The notes under the pieces are model-generated. The model worked only from the letters and a program-made list of their open reading frames with translations. It made no database searches and was not told the DNA's origin. 64,000 nucleotides of DNA from NCBI GenBank assembly GCA_963843595.1, contig CAWJLG010000016.1, positions 186,001 to 250,000 on the forward strand. The letters run 5' to 3'. Origin of the DNA: CAIWHR01 sp963843595 (GTDB lineage Bacteria; Pseudomonadota; Gammaproteobacteria; Burkholderiales; Casimicrobiaceae). The translations under genes were made by a program, and so were the position numbers. This document shows positions 28,733 to 40,145 of this stretch, one piece after another (the first letter of the stretch is position 1; every line of letters begins with the position of its first letter).

Positions 28733-28748
28733 TGGCACGGCTGGTGCT
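28733..28748 (+). promoter_or_regulatory. Sigma-54 (RpoN) promoter of PEP-CTERM gene
   Basis: TGGCACGGCTGGTGCT matches the -24/-12 consensus TGGCACG-N4-TTGCW with one mismatch; GG and GC are 12 bases apart. An AT-rich tract lies just upstream. Distance to the ATG of the PEP-CTERM gene is about 115 bp. Sigma-54 control of PEP-CTERM genes by PrsK/PrsR is established in Zoogloea-like bacteria, and both regulators are encoded in this window. Confidence 0.75.
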
Positions 28749-28863
28749 TTACTGATGCTGCGACGGCCTGCTCGGAATCCTCAGCCGTCCAAGGTGGTTG
28801 AGCATCCTGGCCAGCCTCTTTAAATTGGGCATAACGTAACTGCAACCGACAGGTGGGTGAAAA

Positions 28864-29835
28864 ATGCGCAAGATCAGCAAGTTGACTAAAGTTGCCACCG
28901 CCGTTGGCGTCGCACTCGCCTGTATCTCAAGTGGCGCTAGCGCAAGTGCGATGGCTCAGGCCGACATTAATGTCATCAATTTTATCCTCACGAAGGGCGG
29001 GACGGCATTTACGCCGCTCGACGTTACTGACTTTTCGCAGCTCAGCATTTTGGACAGCCTTACCAACACGGCGGTGCTGAACCCGGGGGGATCTGCTTTC
29101 CAACCTGCATCTGCGAGCCAGCCCCCATTCGTAGGGTCCGTGGATGCCCTCCAGGCCAGCGTCGGAGCGAATCCGCACGGGCAGAATGACTATACCGCGG
29201 ATGCAACTCCTCCGACGGCTACGTTCGCTCGCGGTGACTCTATCCTGACAGGGCAGGCTATCAGCGGGACACCATTCACCACAGGCCATACGGCAAACAC
29301 GGTCGCCGAAACCGAGATCACCTCGACTGCGAACGGGAATTCCCTAGGCAGTATCGAAGATACTACGACGTTCACGTTCGTGCTGGCCCATGCTATTGGT
29401 GACCTTGGCGTTACGTTCGACGCGAGCACATTCCTCCAGGCGTGGACTTCGCCGGGCTCCCTACCCGGGACGAGCGCCGGTGCCAGCTTGACTTGGTTTA
29501 TTAAGATTTCCGACGCAAACGGTACACTGATTGAGTGGGCCCCTAATGGCGTTGTTGGTACCGGAACGGAAACCGGAATCAAGGTATTGACCGAAGGGTG
29601 CAATCTGAACACCAACACGAGCGCCACCTTCAACGAGCAAAAGCCCCTATCGACATGCAACGGAGGTTTTTCAGGAACATCGCTCGTCGCGCTGGCTGCC
29701 GACACGCCGTATTCCTTCCAAGTCACTCAAACTGTAAAGAGCCAAGCGGCAGCAATTCCCGAGCCCGCTACCCTTACTCTGCTTGGGATCGCGCTGGCCG
29801 GGATGGGGTTCGGATCGCGCCGCCGGTCGGCATAA
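28864..29835 (+). CDS. PEP-CTERM sorting domain protein
   Basis: Intact 323-residue exported protein. Signal peptide MRKISKLTKVATAVGVALA with cleavage near SSGASASAMA; a Thr/Ser/Asn-rich ectodomain with few charged residues and one Cys pair (EGCNLNTNTS, LSTCNGGFSG); C-terminal sorting signal IPEPATLTLLGIALAGMGFG followed by SRRRSA. The PEP motif, hydrophobic helix and arginine cluster are all canonical, so exosortase should process it. The ATG follows AGGTGGGTG. A sigma-54 promoter lies upstream and a terminator directly after. The ectodomain fits no family I know; a matrix or floc protein is likely. Confidence 0.92.
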   Translation: MRKISKLTKVATAVGVALACISSGASASAMAQADINVINFILTKGGTAFTPLDVTDFSQLSILDSLTNTAVLNPGGSAFQPASASQPPFVGSVDALQASVGANPHGQNDYTADATPPTATFARGDSILTGQAISGTPFTTGHTANTVAETEITSTANGNSLGSIEDTTTFTFVLAHAIGDLGVTFDASTFLQAWTSPGSLPGTSAGASLTWFIKISDANGTLIEWAPNGVVGTGTETGIKVLTEGCNLNTNTSATFNEQKPLSTCNGGFSGTSLVALAADTPYSFQVTQTVKSQAAAIPEPATLTLLGIALAGMGFGSRRRSA

Positions 29836-29861
29836 TAAGTTACGGTTCACCTTGTTTTCTT

Positions 29862-29891
29862 AAGCGGCCTCTCCGGAGGCCGCTTGCTTTT
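29862..29891 (+). terminator. Rho-independent terminator
   Basis: Perfect 10-bp stem AAGCGGCCTC / GAGGCCGCTT with a 4-base loop, followed by GCTTTT, 27 bases after the stop of the PEP-CTERM gene. From 29892 to 30101 nothing else was recognised. Confidence 0.85.
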
Positions 29892-30101
29892 GCGCGCCTG
29901 TAAAGGGGGCACGTCCCGGGGGTGAAACGCGTTACTATGCTATGTACTGCGGACGGTTCGCGCGGGAGAGAGATTGATTAGGCGTGGAGGATATCGCCGT
30001 GGCACCCGAGGCGGCACGGTACGCCTCTATACCGCCCACAGACCGATCCAACTCCTCAAGCGAACCAGCGCCCGAGATCGCCGCCGTTGCATGGAGAATG
30101 C

Positions 30102-31823
30102 TCAACTGACGTCGGCCTCGAGCCAATCATATCGCCCCGGCGCGATGATTCCGTCCGGATCGAGTGCCTCCTTCAACCGCCGAATGGTCCCGGCAAAGTC
30201 ATCGCGGGCGTCCCGCGCAAGCAACCCCATTCCGCGTACCGAGGCCCGGTACGGCGGATAGCCTAGCTCGAACAGCAGCCGCACCCCGGCCTCGTAACAC
30301 GCGATGCCGCGCGCGGTTTCCACGTCGTCCTCCGCGTCGTAATCGATCGTATATACGGCCGCCAACGCGCGTTCATTGATCATGTTGACCGTGACATGAC
30401 AATCGAAGTCGAACCGCTCAAATAGCGCGTCCATCTCCCTGTTGAGCACCGCGACGTCCTCGCGCCGGAACGGAATGATTGGCGCCATCCACATGATGCC
30501 GAGCCGGTCGCGCGCAAGATCGGCCTCGTCCGAGAAATCGGCGGGCACGCCGCCCTGACGGCGCCAGTAGCAGCCGCGAAGGAACGCCCCTGTCGGCCTG
30601 CCGCTGTGCATGCCCGCGAGCGCCGAACCCAGCCGCAGCTTCTTTTCCAGCCCGCGGAAAGGCGGCAGGTGGCCGAAGCGGTGCGCGAACCGTTGCCCCG
30701 CGGCCAGCTTGCGGCCCGGCAGGAAGATAACCCTCGCGTTCACGCTGGCCAGCCCGCTCCTGAGGAGCTTTCTGTGCAGCGCGACCTGGCGCCGCTCGCC
30801 GTAGAACGCGCCAGACATCGACCATGCGCCGATCCCGGCTTCCTTCCGAAGGGCCATCCTGACTTCCGGCGTCAGGCGCGCGTGCCCCGGGAGGCGCTCG
30901 CGGGGGAACGGGGCGTCCGCTGCGAGGGCCCGGAGGTCGTTGCCGATGTGCGAGACGCTTTGCAGGATCCTGTGCATTCTGAGATTGCGCAGCGGGGCGA
31001 GCGCGGCGAGGAGGTCCTCGTCGCGTTCGAACAGCACAAGGAAGGGGCAGAACGATTCCGGCACCGGCTGCAGCCACATGCCCAGCTTGGTGACGATGCC
31101 GAAGTTCGACTGCGTGAAGATGCCGTCCAGATAGGAACCGATCCCGTACGGGTACAGGTGGGTCGTCCTGGCCTCCGGGAAGCGGCCGAATCCCGTGTGC
31201 AGCACCTCGCCCGTGCCGAGTACGACCTCCATCCCGGAGATCGTCTGGAAGCGGTTGCCGTACGGGCTGTGGCCGAATCCGCGCTCGACGATGTTGCCGA
31301 TGAGACTCGAGTTCGGACCCGCGCCGGTGCAGTCGATCCAGAACGGCATGCCGGCTTCGGCAAGGTGCCCGGAAAGCTGCCCCTGGGTGACGCCGGGCTC
31401 GATGACCGCATAGCCCAACTCGGCGTCGACGTGCTCGATTCGATTCAGACGGCCGAGGTCGACGATGACCTGTCCGTCGTACACCGCGCACGCGTCACCG
31501 TAGCCCCAGTTCTGCCCGGTGCTGATCGGGTACAGCGGCGTCTTGCAGCGGCGCGCGATCAGCACGACTTGCACGACCTCGTCGCGCGTTCCCGGCCTCA
31601 GGACGGCCGCGGGGCGCCGGCTGGACGACGAGGTGCTGCGGGCGTAGCGATCGAGCGTCACGTCGTCGACACGCACGTTGGCCTCGCTGAGGAGCCTCCC
31701 CCACGCAGCGAGTGCGCCCGGAAGGTCGCTGCGCGGATCGAAGGCGCTGACGATCGGACGCGCGTCCCCGCCGAATACGCTGCCGTCTCCCGATCGATCG
31801 GTGCCCATCATGTCTTCCGCCAT
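30102..31823 (-). CDS. VAO-family FAD-binding oxidoreductase (4-cresol dehydrogenase/vanillyl-alcohol oxidase-like)
   Basis: Intact 573-residue flavoprotein. N-terminal FAD-binding (FAD_binding_4/PCMH) domain at about residues 65-260: AAVLRPGTRDEVVQVVLIAR, PLYPISTGQNWGYGDAC, YAVIEPGVTQGQLSGHLAEA, SSLIGNIVERGFGHSPYGNR. The C-terminal substrate domain includes HVTVNMINERALAAVYTIDY and PDGIIAPGRYDW. Members oxidise phenols, alcohols or amines, but the substrate is not readable here. No signal peptide, so cytoplasmic. It starts 7 bp after the S1C protease gene, in one operon with it. An aromatic-oxidation role beside glycan genes is unexpected. Confidence 0.9.
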   Translation of the reverse strand: MAEDMMGTDRSGDGSVFGGDARPIVSAFDPRSDLPGALAAWGRLLSEANVRVDDVTLDRYARSTSSSSRRPAAVLRPGTRDEVVQVVLIARRCKTPLYPISTGQNWGYGDACAVYDGQVIVDLGRLNRIEHVDAELGYAVIEPGVTQGQLSGHLAEAGMPFWIDCTGAGPNSSLIGNIVERGFGHSPYGNRFQTISGMEVVLGTGEVLHTGFGRFPEARTTHLYPYGIGSYLDGIFTQSNFGIVTKLGMWLQPVPESFCPFLVLFERDEDLLAALAPLRNLRMHRILQSVSHIGNDLRALAADAPFPRERLPGHARLTPEVRMALRKEAGIGAWSMSGAFYGERRQVALHRKLLRSGLASVNARVIFLPGRKLAAGQRFAHRFGHLPPFRGLEKKLRLGSALAGMHSGRPTGAFLRGCYWRRQGGVPADFSDEADLARDRLGIMWMAPIIPFRREDVAVLNREMDALFERFDFDCHVTVNMINERALAAVYTIDYDAEDDVETARGIACYEAGVRLLFELGYPPYRASVRGMGLLARDARDDFAGTIRRLKEALDPDGIIAPGRYDWLEADVS

Positions 31824-31830
31824 CGTGCGG

Positions 31831-32630
31831 TTACCGGATGCTTCCGAGCAATTCTCGCAGATGGCGCGACGGCACCGCGAAGCTGATGCCCGACGGCTGG
31901 CTCAGCGCGGCTTCCTTCGTTCCCTTCACGAACACCATGTTGACGATGCCGATGACCTCGCCGGACGTCGGCATCGTAGAGCGGGCTGCCGCTGTTGCCC
32001 GGATAAGCGGTCGCGTCGAGCTGGAACACCGGGAATGACGCCGCTTTGGAGCCGTCGGATCACCCGCTCATTGAGTTCGCTGCGCGTTGGCGCTCGGAAG
32101 CGCGATCGGGTTGATCGACGCGATGATCCCGCGATGCGTCACCGGAAAGAAGCCCAGCACGTGTCCGATCGGGAATCCGGTGAACGCAATGTCTGCCCGT
32201 CGCGCACCGCGCCGGAATCGCCGACCGTCATCGCCGGCAGCGGCGTGCCGGCGATGCGCAGCAGCGCGACGTCGTGCTCCTTGTCCACGGCCATCGGCTT
32301 CGCTTCGCGCGGCTGCGGCTCGTCGCTCGCCGGGCACCGCCGCCAGGACCATCAGCGCTTCGCGCTTGTCGGCCTGCAGCGATCTCGGGCACGACGTGCG
32401 CGTTGGTGGCGACCAGCGTGCCGTCGCCGACGACGAATCCCGGTGCCGCGAAAGACGAACGGCGGACTGCGCGTCTTCTGGAAGGTGCCGACCGACACGA
32501 TCGACGGCTTGACGCGTTCGACGATGTCCGGTATGCCGGCGGCCGGCGCCGCGAGCGCCGACCATCCGATCGAAAGCGCGAGCGTCGCGGTCCACCACCG
32601 ACGCGCGCCGCGCGGCCGTCTCATGCGCAC
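31831..32630 (-). CDS. Trypsin-like (S1C) serine protease, frameshifted
   Basis: Periplasmic protease with a leader (RRWWTATLALSIGWSALAAP). Catalytic triad regions are visible in three different frames: His in VGDGTLVATNAHVV, Asp in DKEHDVALLRIAGTPLPAM, Ser in ATAYPGNSGSPLYD. Between them IAFTGFPIGHVLGFFPVTHR and IIASINPIALPS are readable. The C-terminus is GISFAV...ELLGSIR. Five or more indels are needed. About 265 residues, with no PDZ domain, so smaller than DegP. It begins 12 bp after the transglycosylase stop and ends 7 bp before the oxidase start. Confidence 0.8.
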
Positions 32631-32642
32631 GTCGCGATCCGG

Positions 32643-33573
32643 TCAGCTTCCGTTCACGGTCCGGATGCGCGGCAGTTCCGGCGACGGGTCGGTGACGCTG
32701 GCATCGTAGGGATGGATCGGTCCGGCGAAAGATGCGCAGGATCCGCTGCACGTACGCGCGCGTCTCGGCGAACGGCGGAATGCCCGCATAGCGCTCGACG
32801 ATGCCCTCGCCGGCGTTGTAGGCCGCGGCGACCAGCGCGACGTCGCCCTGGAAGTAGGCGAGCAGCCAGCGCAGGTAGGCTAGCCCGCCGCGGATGTTCT
32901 GCACGGGATCGAACGGCTTCTTGACGTTGAAGCGCGCCGGCGGTCTCCGGAATGAGCTGCATCAGGCCCTGCGCGTTCTTCGGCGAGACGGCCTTCGGAT
33001 CGAAATTCGACTCGGCGCGAATGATGGCCAGCGCGAGCAGCGGGCTGACCTGATATTCCGGTGCGACCTTGTCACGAGTTCGACGATCTTCTTCTGCTCC
33101 GGCGTCACCGGCGAATTCGGGCTCCGGCGGAGCGACCGCAACCGACTTCCGGCTGGACCACCGGCTCCGGATCGCGCATGCACTCGGGCAGCTCGGCGGG
33201 CGGGTCGTGCAGCAGACGCCGCATCTTCTGCGCCTACGCGTGGCCCTGCTCGGCCGCGAGTCCGAAGAACAACGCGGCGAGGCCGTCGTTGCGCGCGACG
33301 CCGCGACCGTTGGCGTACATCCAGCCGAGACTGAACTGGGCCTCGGCGTCGCCCAGCCGCGCCGCCTCGCAGTAGAGTTCGATCGCGCGAGCCGGATCCT
33401 TGGGCACGCCTTCGCCGTGCTCGTAGGACACGGCCTCGGCACGCAGCGCGATGATGCGTTCGGCCGTTGCGGGCGAGATCTCCGCGTCGGACGGCGCCGC
33501 CGGCAACGGCCAACGGCACCGCTGCCGCGGCAACGATGCGACGCGAAGCGGTAGAAGTCCGTACCGACGCCAT
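32643..33573 (-). CDS. Lytic transglycosylase (SLT) with Sel1 repeats, frameshifted
   Basis: Periplasmic muramidase-like protein of about 310 residues. N-terminal leader (MASVRTDFYRF-type, RRIVAAAAVPLAVAGG), then two Sel1-like repeats (AEAVSYEHGEGVPKDPARAI, DAEAQFSLGWMYANGRGVAR), then the SLT domain: YQVSPLLALAIIRAESNFDP with the catalytic Glu, KNAQGLMQLIPETA, VALVAAAYNAGEGIVERY, GIPPFAETRAYVQRIL. Indels near 33540, 33240, 33075, 32945 and 32730. SLT enzymes are common in exosortase/EPS loci, where they may open peptidoglycan for the export apparatus. It starts 16 bp after the epimerase stop. Confidence 0.82.
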
Positions 33574-33589
33574 CGCTGTGCGACCGCGG

Positions 33590-34663
33590 TCAAGCGGCTT
33601 GGTCCACGCTGGCACCGGCATTCGACGGGACCGGGCACAGATGTGCGACATACCACGGCATCGCGGCGGCAATGCCGTCCGCGAGACGATGCGTCGGCAC
33701 GTAACCGAGCAGCCGTCGCGCCTTGCCGATGTCGGCCTGCGAATGGCGGACGTCGCCTGGCCGGAAATCGCGATGCACCGGCGGTCGCACGGCAAGCCCG
33801 GCGACGCGCAGCTGCAACGCGTCGCGCAGCAGCTCGAACAGCCGGTTCAGCGACGTGCGGTCGTCGACGGCGACGTTGTAGACCTGGTTGACCGCTGCCG
33901 AGTTCTCGGTGATCGCGGCAAGCAGATTGGCCTGCACCGCGTTGTCGACGTAGCAGAAGTCGCGGCTCGTCTCGCCATCGCCGTTGATCGCGACGGCCTC
34001 GTCGCCAGCAGCATCGCGCGGATCCAGCGCGGAATGACCGCGGCGTACGCGCCGTCCGGATCCTGCCGCGCGCCGAAGATGTTGAAGTAGCGCAGGCCGA
34101 TCGTCTCGCATGCCGTAGCAGCGCGCGAACACGTCCGCGTAGAGCTCGTTGACGAGCTTGGTGACGGCGTACGGCGATAGCGGCCGACCGATCGCGTCCT
34201 CGACCTTCGGCAGCGCCGGGTGATCGCCGTAGGTCGAGCTCGACGCCGCGTAGACGAATCGCCGCACGCCGGCGTCGCGCGCCGCGACCAGCATGTTGAG
34301 GAAGCCGTCGACGTTCGCCGCGTTGGTGGCGACGGGATCGGCGAGCGAGCGCGGCACGGAACCGAGCGCGGCCTGGTGCAGCACGACGTCGATGCCGCGG
34401 CACGCCTCTCGACATGCCTCCGGATCGCGGATGTCGGCCTCGATGAACCGATGCCGGCTCCACCGTTCGGGGGTCACGGCCGCCTGCACCTCGTCGAGGT
34501 TGCGCCGGTGGCCGGTGGCGAAATTGTCGAGCCCGACGACGGTCTGGTCGAGCTCGAGCAGGCGCTGCACGAGGTGCGAGCCGATGAAGCCCGCGCTGCC
34601 GGTGACGAGCCAGCGCAGCGGCGCTTCGCGCAGTCGCTGTCGCACGTCCTCGATCGCAGTCAT
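33590..34663 (-). CDS. UDP-GlcNAc/UDP-Glc 4-epimerase family (WbpP/TviC-like)
   Basis: Extended short-chain dehydrogenase of 357 residues converting UDP-GlcNAc(A) to the galacto form. Nucleotide fold LRWLVTGSAGFIGSHLVQRL; FATGHRRNLDEV loop; VVLHQAALGSVPRSLADP; catalytic YxxxK in LSPYAVTKLVNELYA; DGETSRDFCYVDNAVQANLL; C-terminal VRHSQADIGKARRLLGYVP. Two compensating indels near 34110 and 34008 garble about 35 residues (the RYFNIFGARQDPDGAYAAVI region is readable in another frame). It lies 15 bp after the dehydrogenase gene, giving the WbpO-WbpP pair that makes UDP-GalNAcA. Confidence 0.88.
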   Translation of the reverse strand: MTAIEDVRQRLREAPLRWLVTGSAGFIGSHLVQRLLELDQTVVGLDNFATGHRRNLDEVQAAVTPERWSRHRFIEADIRDPEACREACRGIDVVLHQAALGSVPRSLADPVATNAANVDGFLNMLVAARDAGVRRFVYAASSSTYGDHPALPKVEDAIGRPLSPYAVTKLVNELYADVFARCYGMRDDRPALLQHLRRAAGSGRRVRRGHSALDPRDAAGDEAVAINGDGETSRDFCYVDNAVQANLLAAITENSAAVNQVYNVAVDDRTSLNRLFELLRDALQLRVAGLAVRPPVHRDFRPGDVRHSQADIGKARRLLGYVPTHRLADGIAAAMPWYVAHLCPVPSNAGASVDQAA

Positions 34664-34678
34664 CGCGGATCTGCACGG

Positions 34679-35962
<1,284 letters not shown>

Positions 35963-35979
35963 GTTCACAAGCCCCTTCA

Positions 35980-38752
35980 TCAATTGCTCGACATCCGCCT
36001 GCGACTGAACTTGTCGCCGAGCTTGGCGAGCTCTTCCAGTTCCTTCTTCGCCGCATCCTTCTGCCCGGCCTTGATCAACGCCTGGGCGAGATTGAGGCGG
36101 ATGATCGGCCGCCGTCGGCGCGAGTTCGACCGCCTTCTGCAGCAGCTCGACGCCGCGCGCCGTATCGCCCTTTTCGACGAGCAGCATGCCGAGCGTGTCC
36201 AGGATCGCGGTTGTTCGGCGCGAGCTTGTCCGCCTTTTCGGCGTATTCGATCGCCTTCGGGTCCTTCAGCTGCCCGGACGACCCACGCGAGGTTGTTGAG
36301 CGCCAGCGCATTGTTCGGCTGGACATCCAGGATCGCCTTGTACTCGCGCGCCGCAGCCGCGTAATCGTTCTTTGCGATCGCAGTCTGCGCGAGATAGGCC
36401 CGAAAGCGACGTCCTTCGGATGCTCCTTCATCCACGACGCCGCGAACTGGTCGGCCTCCTTGGCGTTGCCCGCAGCGTCGAGCACCGGCGTGAAGCTTGA
36501 CCGCCAGATCCGCTGATGCCGGCCTGCTTCAGCCCGGTGCGATACGCGGCGGCGGCCTCGCTCCAGGCCTTCTCGTACGCATACGAGTCGCCCTCGAGGA
36601 TGTAGCCGATGGCCTCCTTCGGACGCTGCTTCTGCACCTCGCGCGCCACCGCCACCGCCTTCGCCGTGCGTCCGGCGTCGAGCTTCGAGCATGACGATGC
36701 CGCGCTGCGCTTCGATGAGATCCGGCTTGAGCGCCAGCGCCTTGCGCAGCGTCTGCAACGCGGCGTCGTTGTCCTTGGCCGCCACTTGGGCTTCGGCCAC
36801 GCGAAGCAGCGGAATCGGAGAATCCGGCTGCAGCTGGACGAGCTTGTTGTAGCTCGCGAGCGCCTGATTCGTGTCGCCCGCGGCGAGCTGAGCGCCGCCC
36901 CAGCGCCTACAGGATCTCCGGGTCGATCCGGAAACGCCGCCAGCGCATCCTGCGCCGCGGCGACCGCCTTCTTGGCGTCGTTGGTGCGCAGCCAATGCGC
37001 GATCAGCGTCAGCCGCGGCAGCACCGCGTGTCGGATCGGCCGCGATGGCCTTGTCGATCAGCGCCGCGACTTCGTCGGGCGATCCGCCCCGCTGCGCGCG
37101 CAGTTCGGCGAGCGCGAGCAGCGCCCGCACGTTCTTCGGGTCCTTGGCCAGCACCGCGTCGAAGCGCTTCTTCGCGTCGTCCGGCTTCTTGTCGGCCAGA
37201 TCCAGGCGCGCGAGACTTCGCCGCCGCCGGGAAGTACGCCGGGTCGAGCGCCAAGCGCCCGCTCGAACTGCTTGCGCGCGCCCGCGATGTCGCCCTTGCC
37301 AAGCAGGACGACGCCCCGCAGGTTGCGCGGCAGCGGCTTGTTCGGCTGCTTCTTTTCCAGCGCGTCGATGGCGGCAAGCGCCTTGTCGAATTCTCGCGCG
37401 TGCAAGCGCCGTCCTGATCAGGATCAGGTCGGCTTGCGCCCCCGAGCTCTCGGCCGCTGCGCTCTTCGAGCTCCTGAAACGCCGTGTCCGTCTCGCCCGT
37501 CGCCAGGTGGCTGACCGCAAGACCCAAGCGCCCGCCCGAGTTCTTCGGATCGAGCGCCACCGTCTTCGCGAAGTACTTGCGCCGCCTCGGCCGGCTGGCC
37601 ATTGCGCAGGTAGACCTCGCCGGCGAGCGCCAGACAGCGCCGGATCCTTGTCTGCCACTCCGAGCACCGGCTTCAGCGTCTCCAGCGCCTTGTCCGGCTG
37701 GCCGCTTCGCAGGTAGGTTGCGATCAGCATTCGGCGCGCGAACAGATGGCCCGGCACCGCGTTCAGACACCTTCGACAGATTCGATTCGGCGGTGGCGTA
37801 CGACTTCGAGCTCGTAGTCGACCGCCCCGGCAAGCAGCAGACCCTGCAGATTGTCGGGTGCCGCCCGGAGCTGCTGCTGAATGGCATCGCGCGCGGCCGC
37901 GAAATCCTTCCTGTCGTAGGCGAGCACCGCCTGCAGGTACAGCGTCTGCGGGTGTCTCGGCGCGACCTTCTTCATCGCCTCGAGCTGCTGCCGCGCTTCC
38001 TCGGTCTTGCCGTCGCGCGATCAGCAGCGTCACGAGCGACGACATGTGCGGCCACGAAATCCGGCTTCGACCTCGACCGCCTTGCGGTACGCGGCAAGCG
38101 CGTCGTCGCGCTGATCCTGCGCCATCAGCAGATCGCCCTTGAAGAGCCAGCCTTCGGCGAACGTTGGGCTCTTGGCCAGCGCGGCCTCGATCGACGCGAG
38201 CGCGCCGGGAAGATCGCCGCCAGCCAGCCTTCAGCCGCGCCTCGCCGAGAATCGCCGGCGCATAGTCCGGCTGCGCCGCCAGCGCCGCCGCGAACGCGGC
38301 CTTCCCCGCCTCGGCGTTCCCCGTGGCCAAATAGGCCTGGCCGAGCGCCGCCTGCAAGTCGGCATTGCCTTGCGGCGATGGCAGCCGAAGCGCTGCCGAA
38401 TTCGTCGATGGCCTTCTTGTATTGCCCACCCGCCACCAACGCGCGGACGAGCGTCGGCACCACCTGGTCGGCCGGGTACTTGAGCTCCAGCGCCTTGCGC
38501 AGCTCCTTCTCTGCCGCCGGCAGTTCGCCGGTATCGATCAGCGTCTTGCCCAGCAGGTAGCGCGCCTCGGCCAGGTCGGGATTCTTCTGCAGCGCGCTCC
38601 TGAGCTGGATCACCGCGGCCTTCTCGTCGCTCTTGGCCAGGTAGTCCTTGGCCGACTTGAGCAGGCTCTCGGGGCTCTCGGCACACGCCGCGAGCACCGC
38701 GACGACAAGCGCCGCAAACAATCCACGCACAATCGAAGTTTCGGATATTCAT
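35980..38752 (-). CDS. prsT: TPR-repeat lipoprotein PrsT (exosortase/PEP-CTERM system), heavily frameshifted
   Basis: Large periplasmic TPR protein of the XrtA/PEP-CTERM system. Start MNIRNFD, then in the next frame a lipoprotein signal FAALVVAVLAACAESPESLL with lipobox LAAC. About 20 TPR units follow, such as KSDEKAAVIQLRSALQKNPD, LAEARYLLGKTLIDTGELP, NAEAGKAAFAAALAAQPDYA; the C-terminus is AAKKELEELAKLGDKFSRRR then MSSN. Total ~924 codons, matching PrsT size. More than ten single-base indels break it, the densest in the window; most likely sequence errors. It precedes wbpO/wbpP and follows prsR, the standard prsK-prsR-prsT order. Confidence 0.85.
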
Positions 38753-38788
38753 GCTGCTCCTCGTCTTCCGGCAATCGGACGCCGGCGT

Positions 38789-40145
38789 CTACTTGAGTCC
38801 ATGTCGATGCATTATGTCGTACAGCGTCGGCCGGCTGACGCCGAGGATCTCCGCCGCCTTGACGATGTTGCCGTTCACGCGCCCCAGAACGGTGATCACC
38901 GCACGCTTTTCAGCCTCGTCCCGGACCTCCCGCAGACTCAGAGAGGTCAGCTCCTGGTCCTGGGCGGGCGCAAGACCGATGTCGGCCGCAGTGATCTGAT
39001 TGCCGTCCGCCATGATGACCGCGCGCTTGATGCAGTTCTCGAGCTCGCGCACATTGCCGGGCCAGGGGTGCGCCTCGATCGCCGCCACCGCATCCTGCCG
39101 CAGCACCATCGATCCCCGGTGCTGCTCGGCGGCGAAACGCTGCACCATCGCGTGCGCCAGCAGCGCCGCGTCGCCGGGTCGCATGCGCAGCGGCGGAATT
39201 TCGACGACGATCTCCGCCAGACGATAAAAGAGGTCCTCGCGGAATCGTCCTTCCTTGATCAGCGCCTTGAGATCCTGATGCGTCGCGCAAACGATGCGCA
39301 CGTCGATCGGGATTTCGTCCCGCCCGCCGATGCGTTCGATCACGCGCTCCTGCAGAAAGCGCAGCAGCTTCGCCTGCAGGCCATGCGGGAGATCGCCGAT
39401 CTCGTCCAGCATCAGCGTACCGCGATGGGCGGTTTCGATCTTGCCGATGGTCTGCTTGGCCGCACCGGTGAACGCGCCCTTCTCGTAGCCGAACAGTTCG
39501 CTTTCGAGCAACGTGTCCGGAATCGCCGCGCAGTTGATCGCCACGAAGCGCTCGGCGCGACGCGGCGAGAGGTCGTGCAGCGCCCGCGCCAGGATTTCCT
39601 TTCCGGTCCCGCTTTCCCCGAGCAGCAGCAGCGTGGCGTTGGTCGCGGCCACCTTCTCGACCGTGCGGCAGATGCGCAGCATTTCGGGGTCGCGCGTCAG
39701 CAGCGCCCCGAAGGCATCGGGTCGCTGCATCGGACTGCAGGCGTCTGTTCTCCTGCTGCAGATCGTAGAGACGAAAGGCGCGATCGATCGTCAGCGCCAG
39801 CAACTCCGGCTCGAACGGCTTGGCAAAGAAATCGTAGGCGCCGAGCGCGATGGCACGAAGCGCATTGGCGCGGTCGTTCTGCCCGGTCAGCACGATCACC
39901 TTCGTATCCGGCGCGACCGACATCAACTCGGCAAGCAGCTTGAACCCTTCCGTGACCGAATCCGGCTCGGGCGGCAGTCCCAGGTCCATCGTCACGACCG
40001 GCGGCGCGTGACGCCGAACCTGCGCCAACGCGCTCTCGCGGTCGGCTGCGAGCAGCGTTTCGTACTGGTCGAACGCCCACCGCATCTGCTTCTGCAGTGC
40101 CGGATCGTCCTCGACGATCAGCAGCGGGCGCGTCTTGCCGTTCAT
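38789..40145 (-). CDS. prsR: Sigma-54-dependent response regulator PrsR, frameshifted
   Basis: NtrC-type activator of the PEP-CTERM system. Receiver domain: RPLLIVEDDPALQKQMRWAF with phospho-Asp in VVTMDLGLPPEPDS and Lys in DFFAKPFEPE. After an indel near 39730, the AAA+ domain: LLLLGESGTGKEILARAL (Walker A), ESELFGYEKGAFTGAAKQ with the sigma-54 contact loop GAFTGA, GTLMLDEIGDLPHGLQAKLL (Walker B). The C-terminal Fis-type helix-turn-helix is NIVKAAEILGVSRPTLYDIM ending HRHGLK. About 452 residues. Its ATG overlaps the prsK stop (ATGA). It should drive the sigma-54 promoters at 28733 and 43958. Confidence 0.92.

Noticed and set aside
29944..29980. Short M-Y-C-G-R-F-A-R start resembling the SRAP (YedK) N-terminus M-C-G-R-F
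   Set aside because: The frame stops after a few codons and no other SRAP motif follows in any frame.
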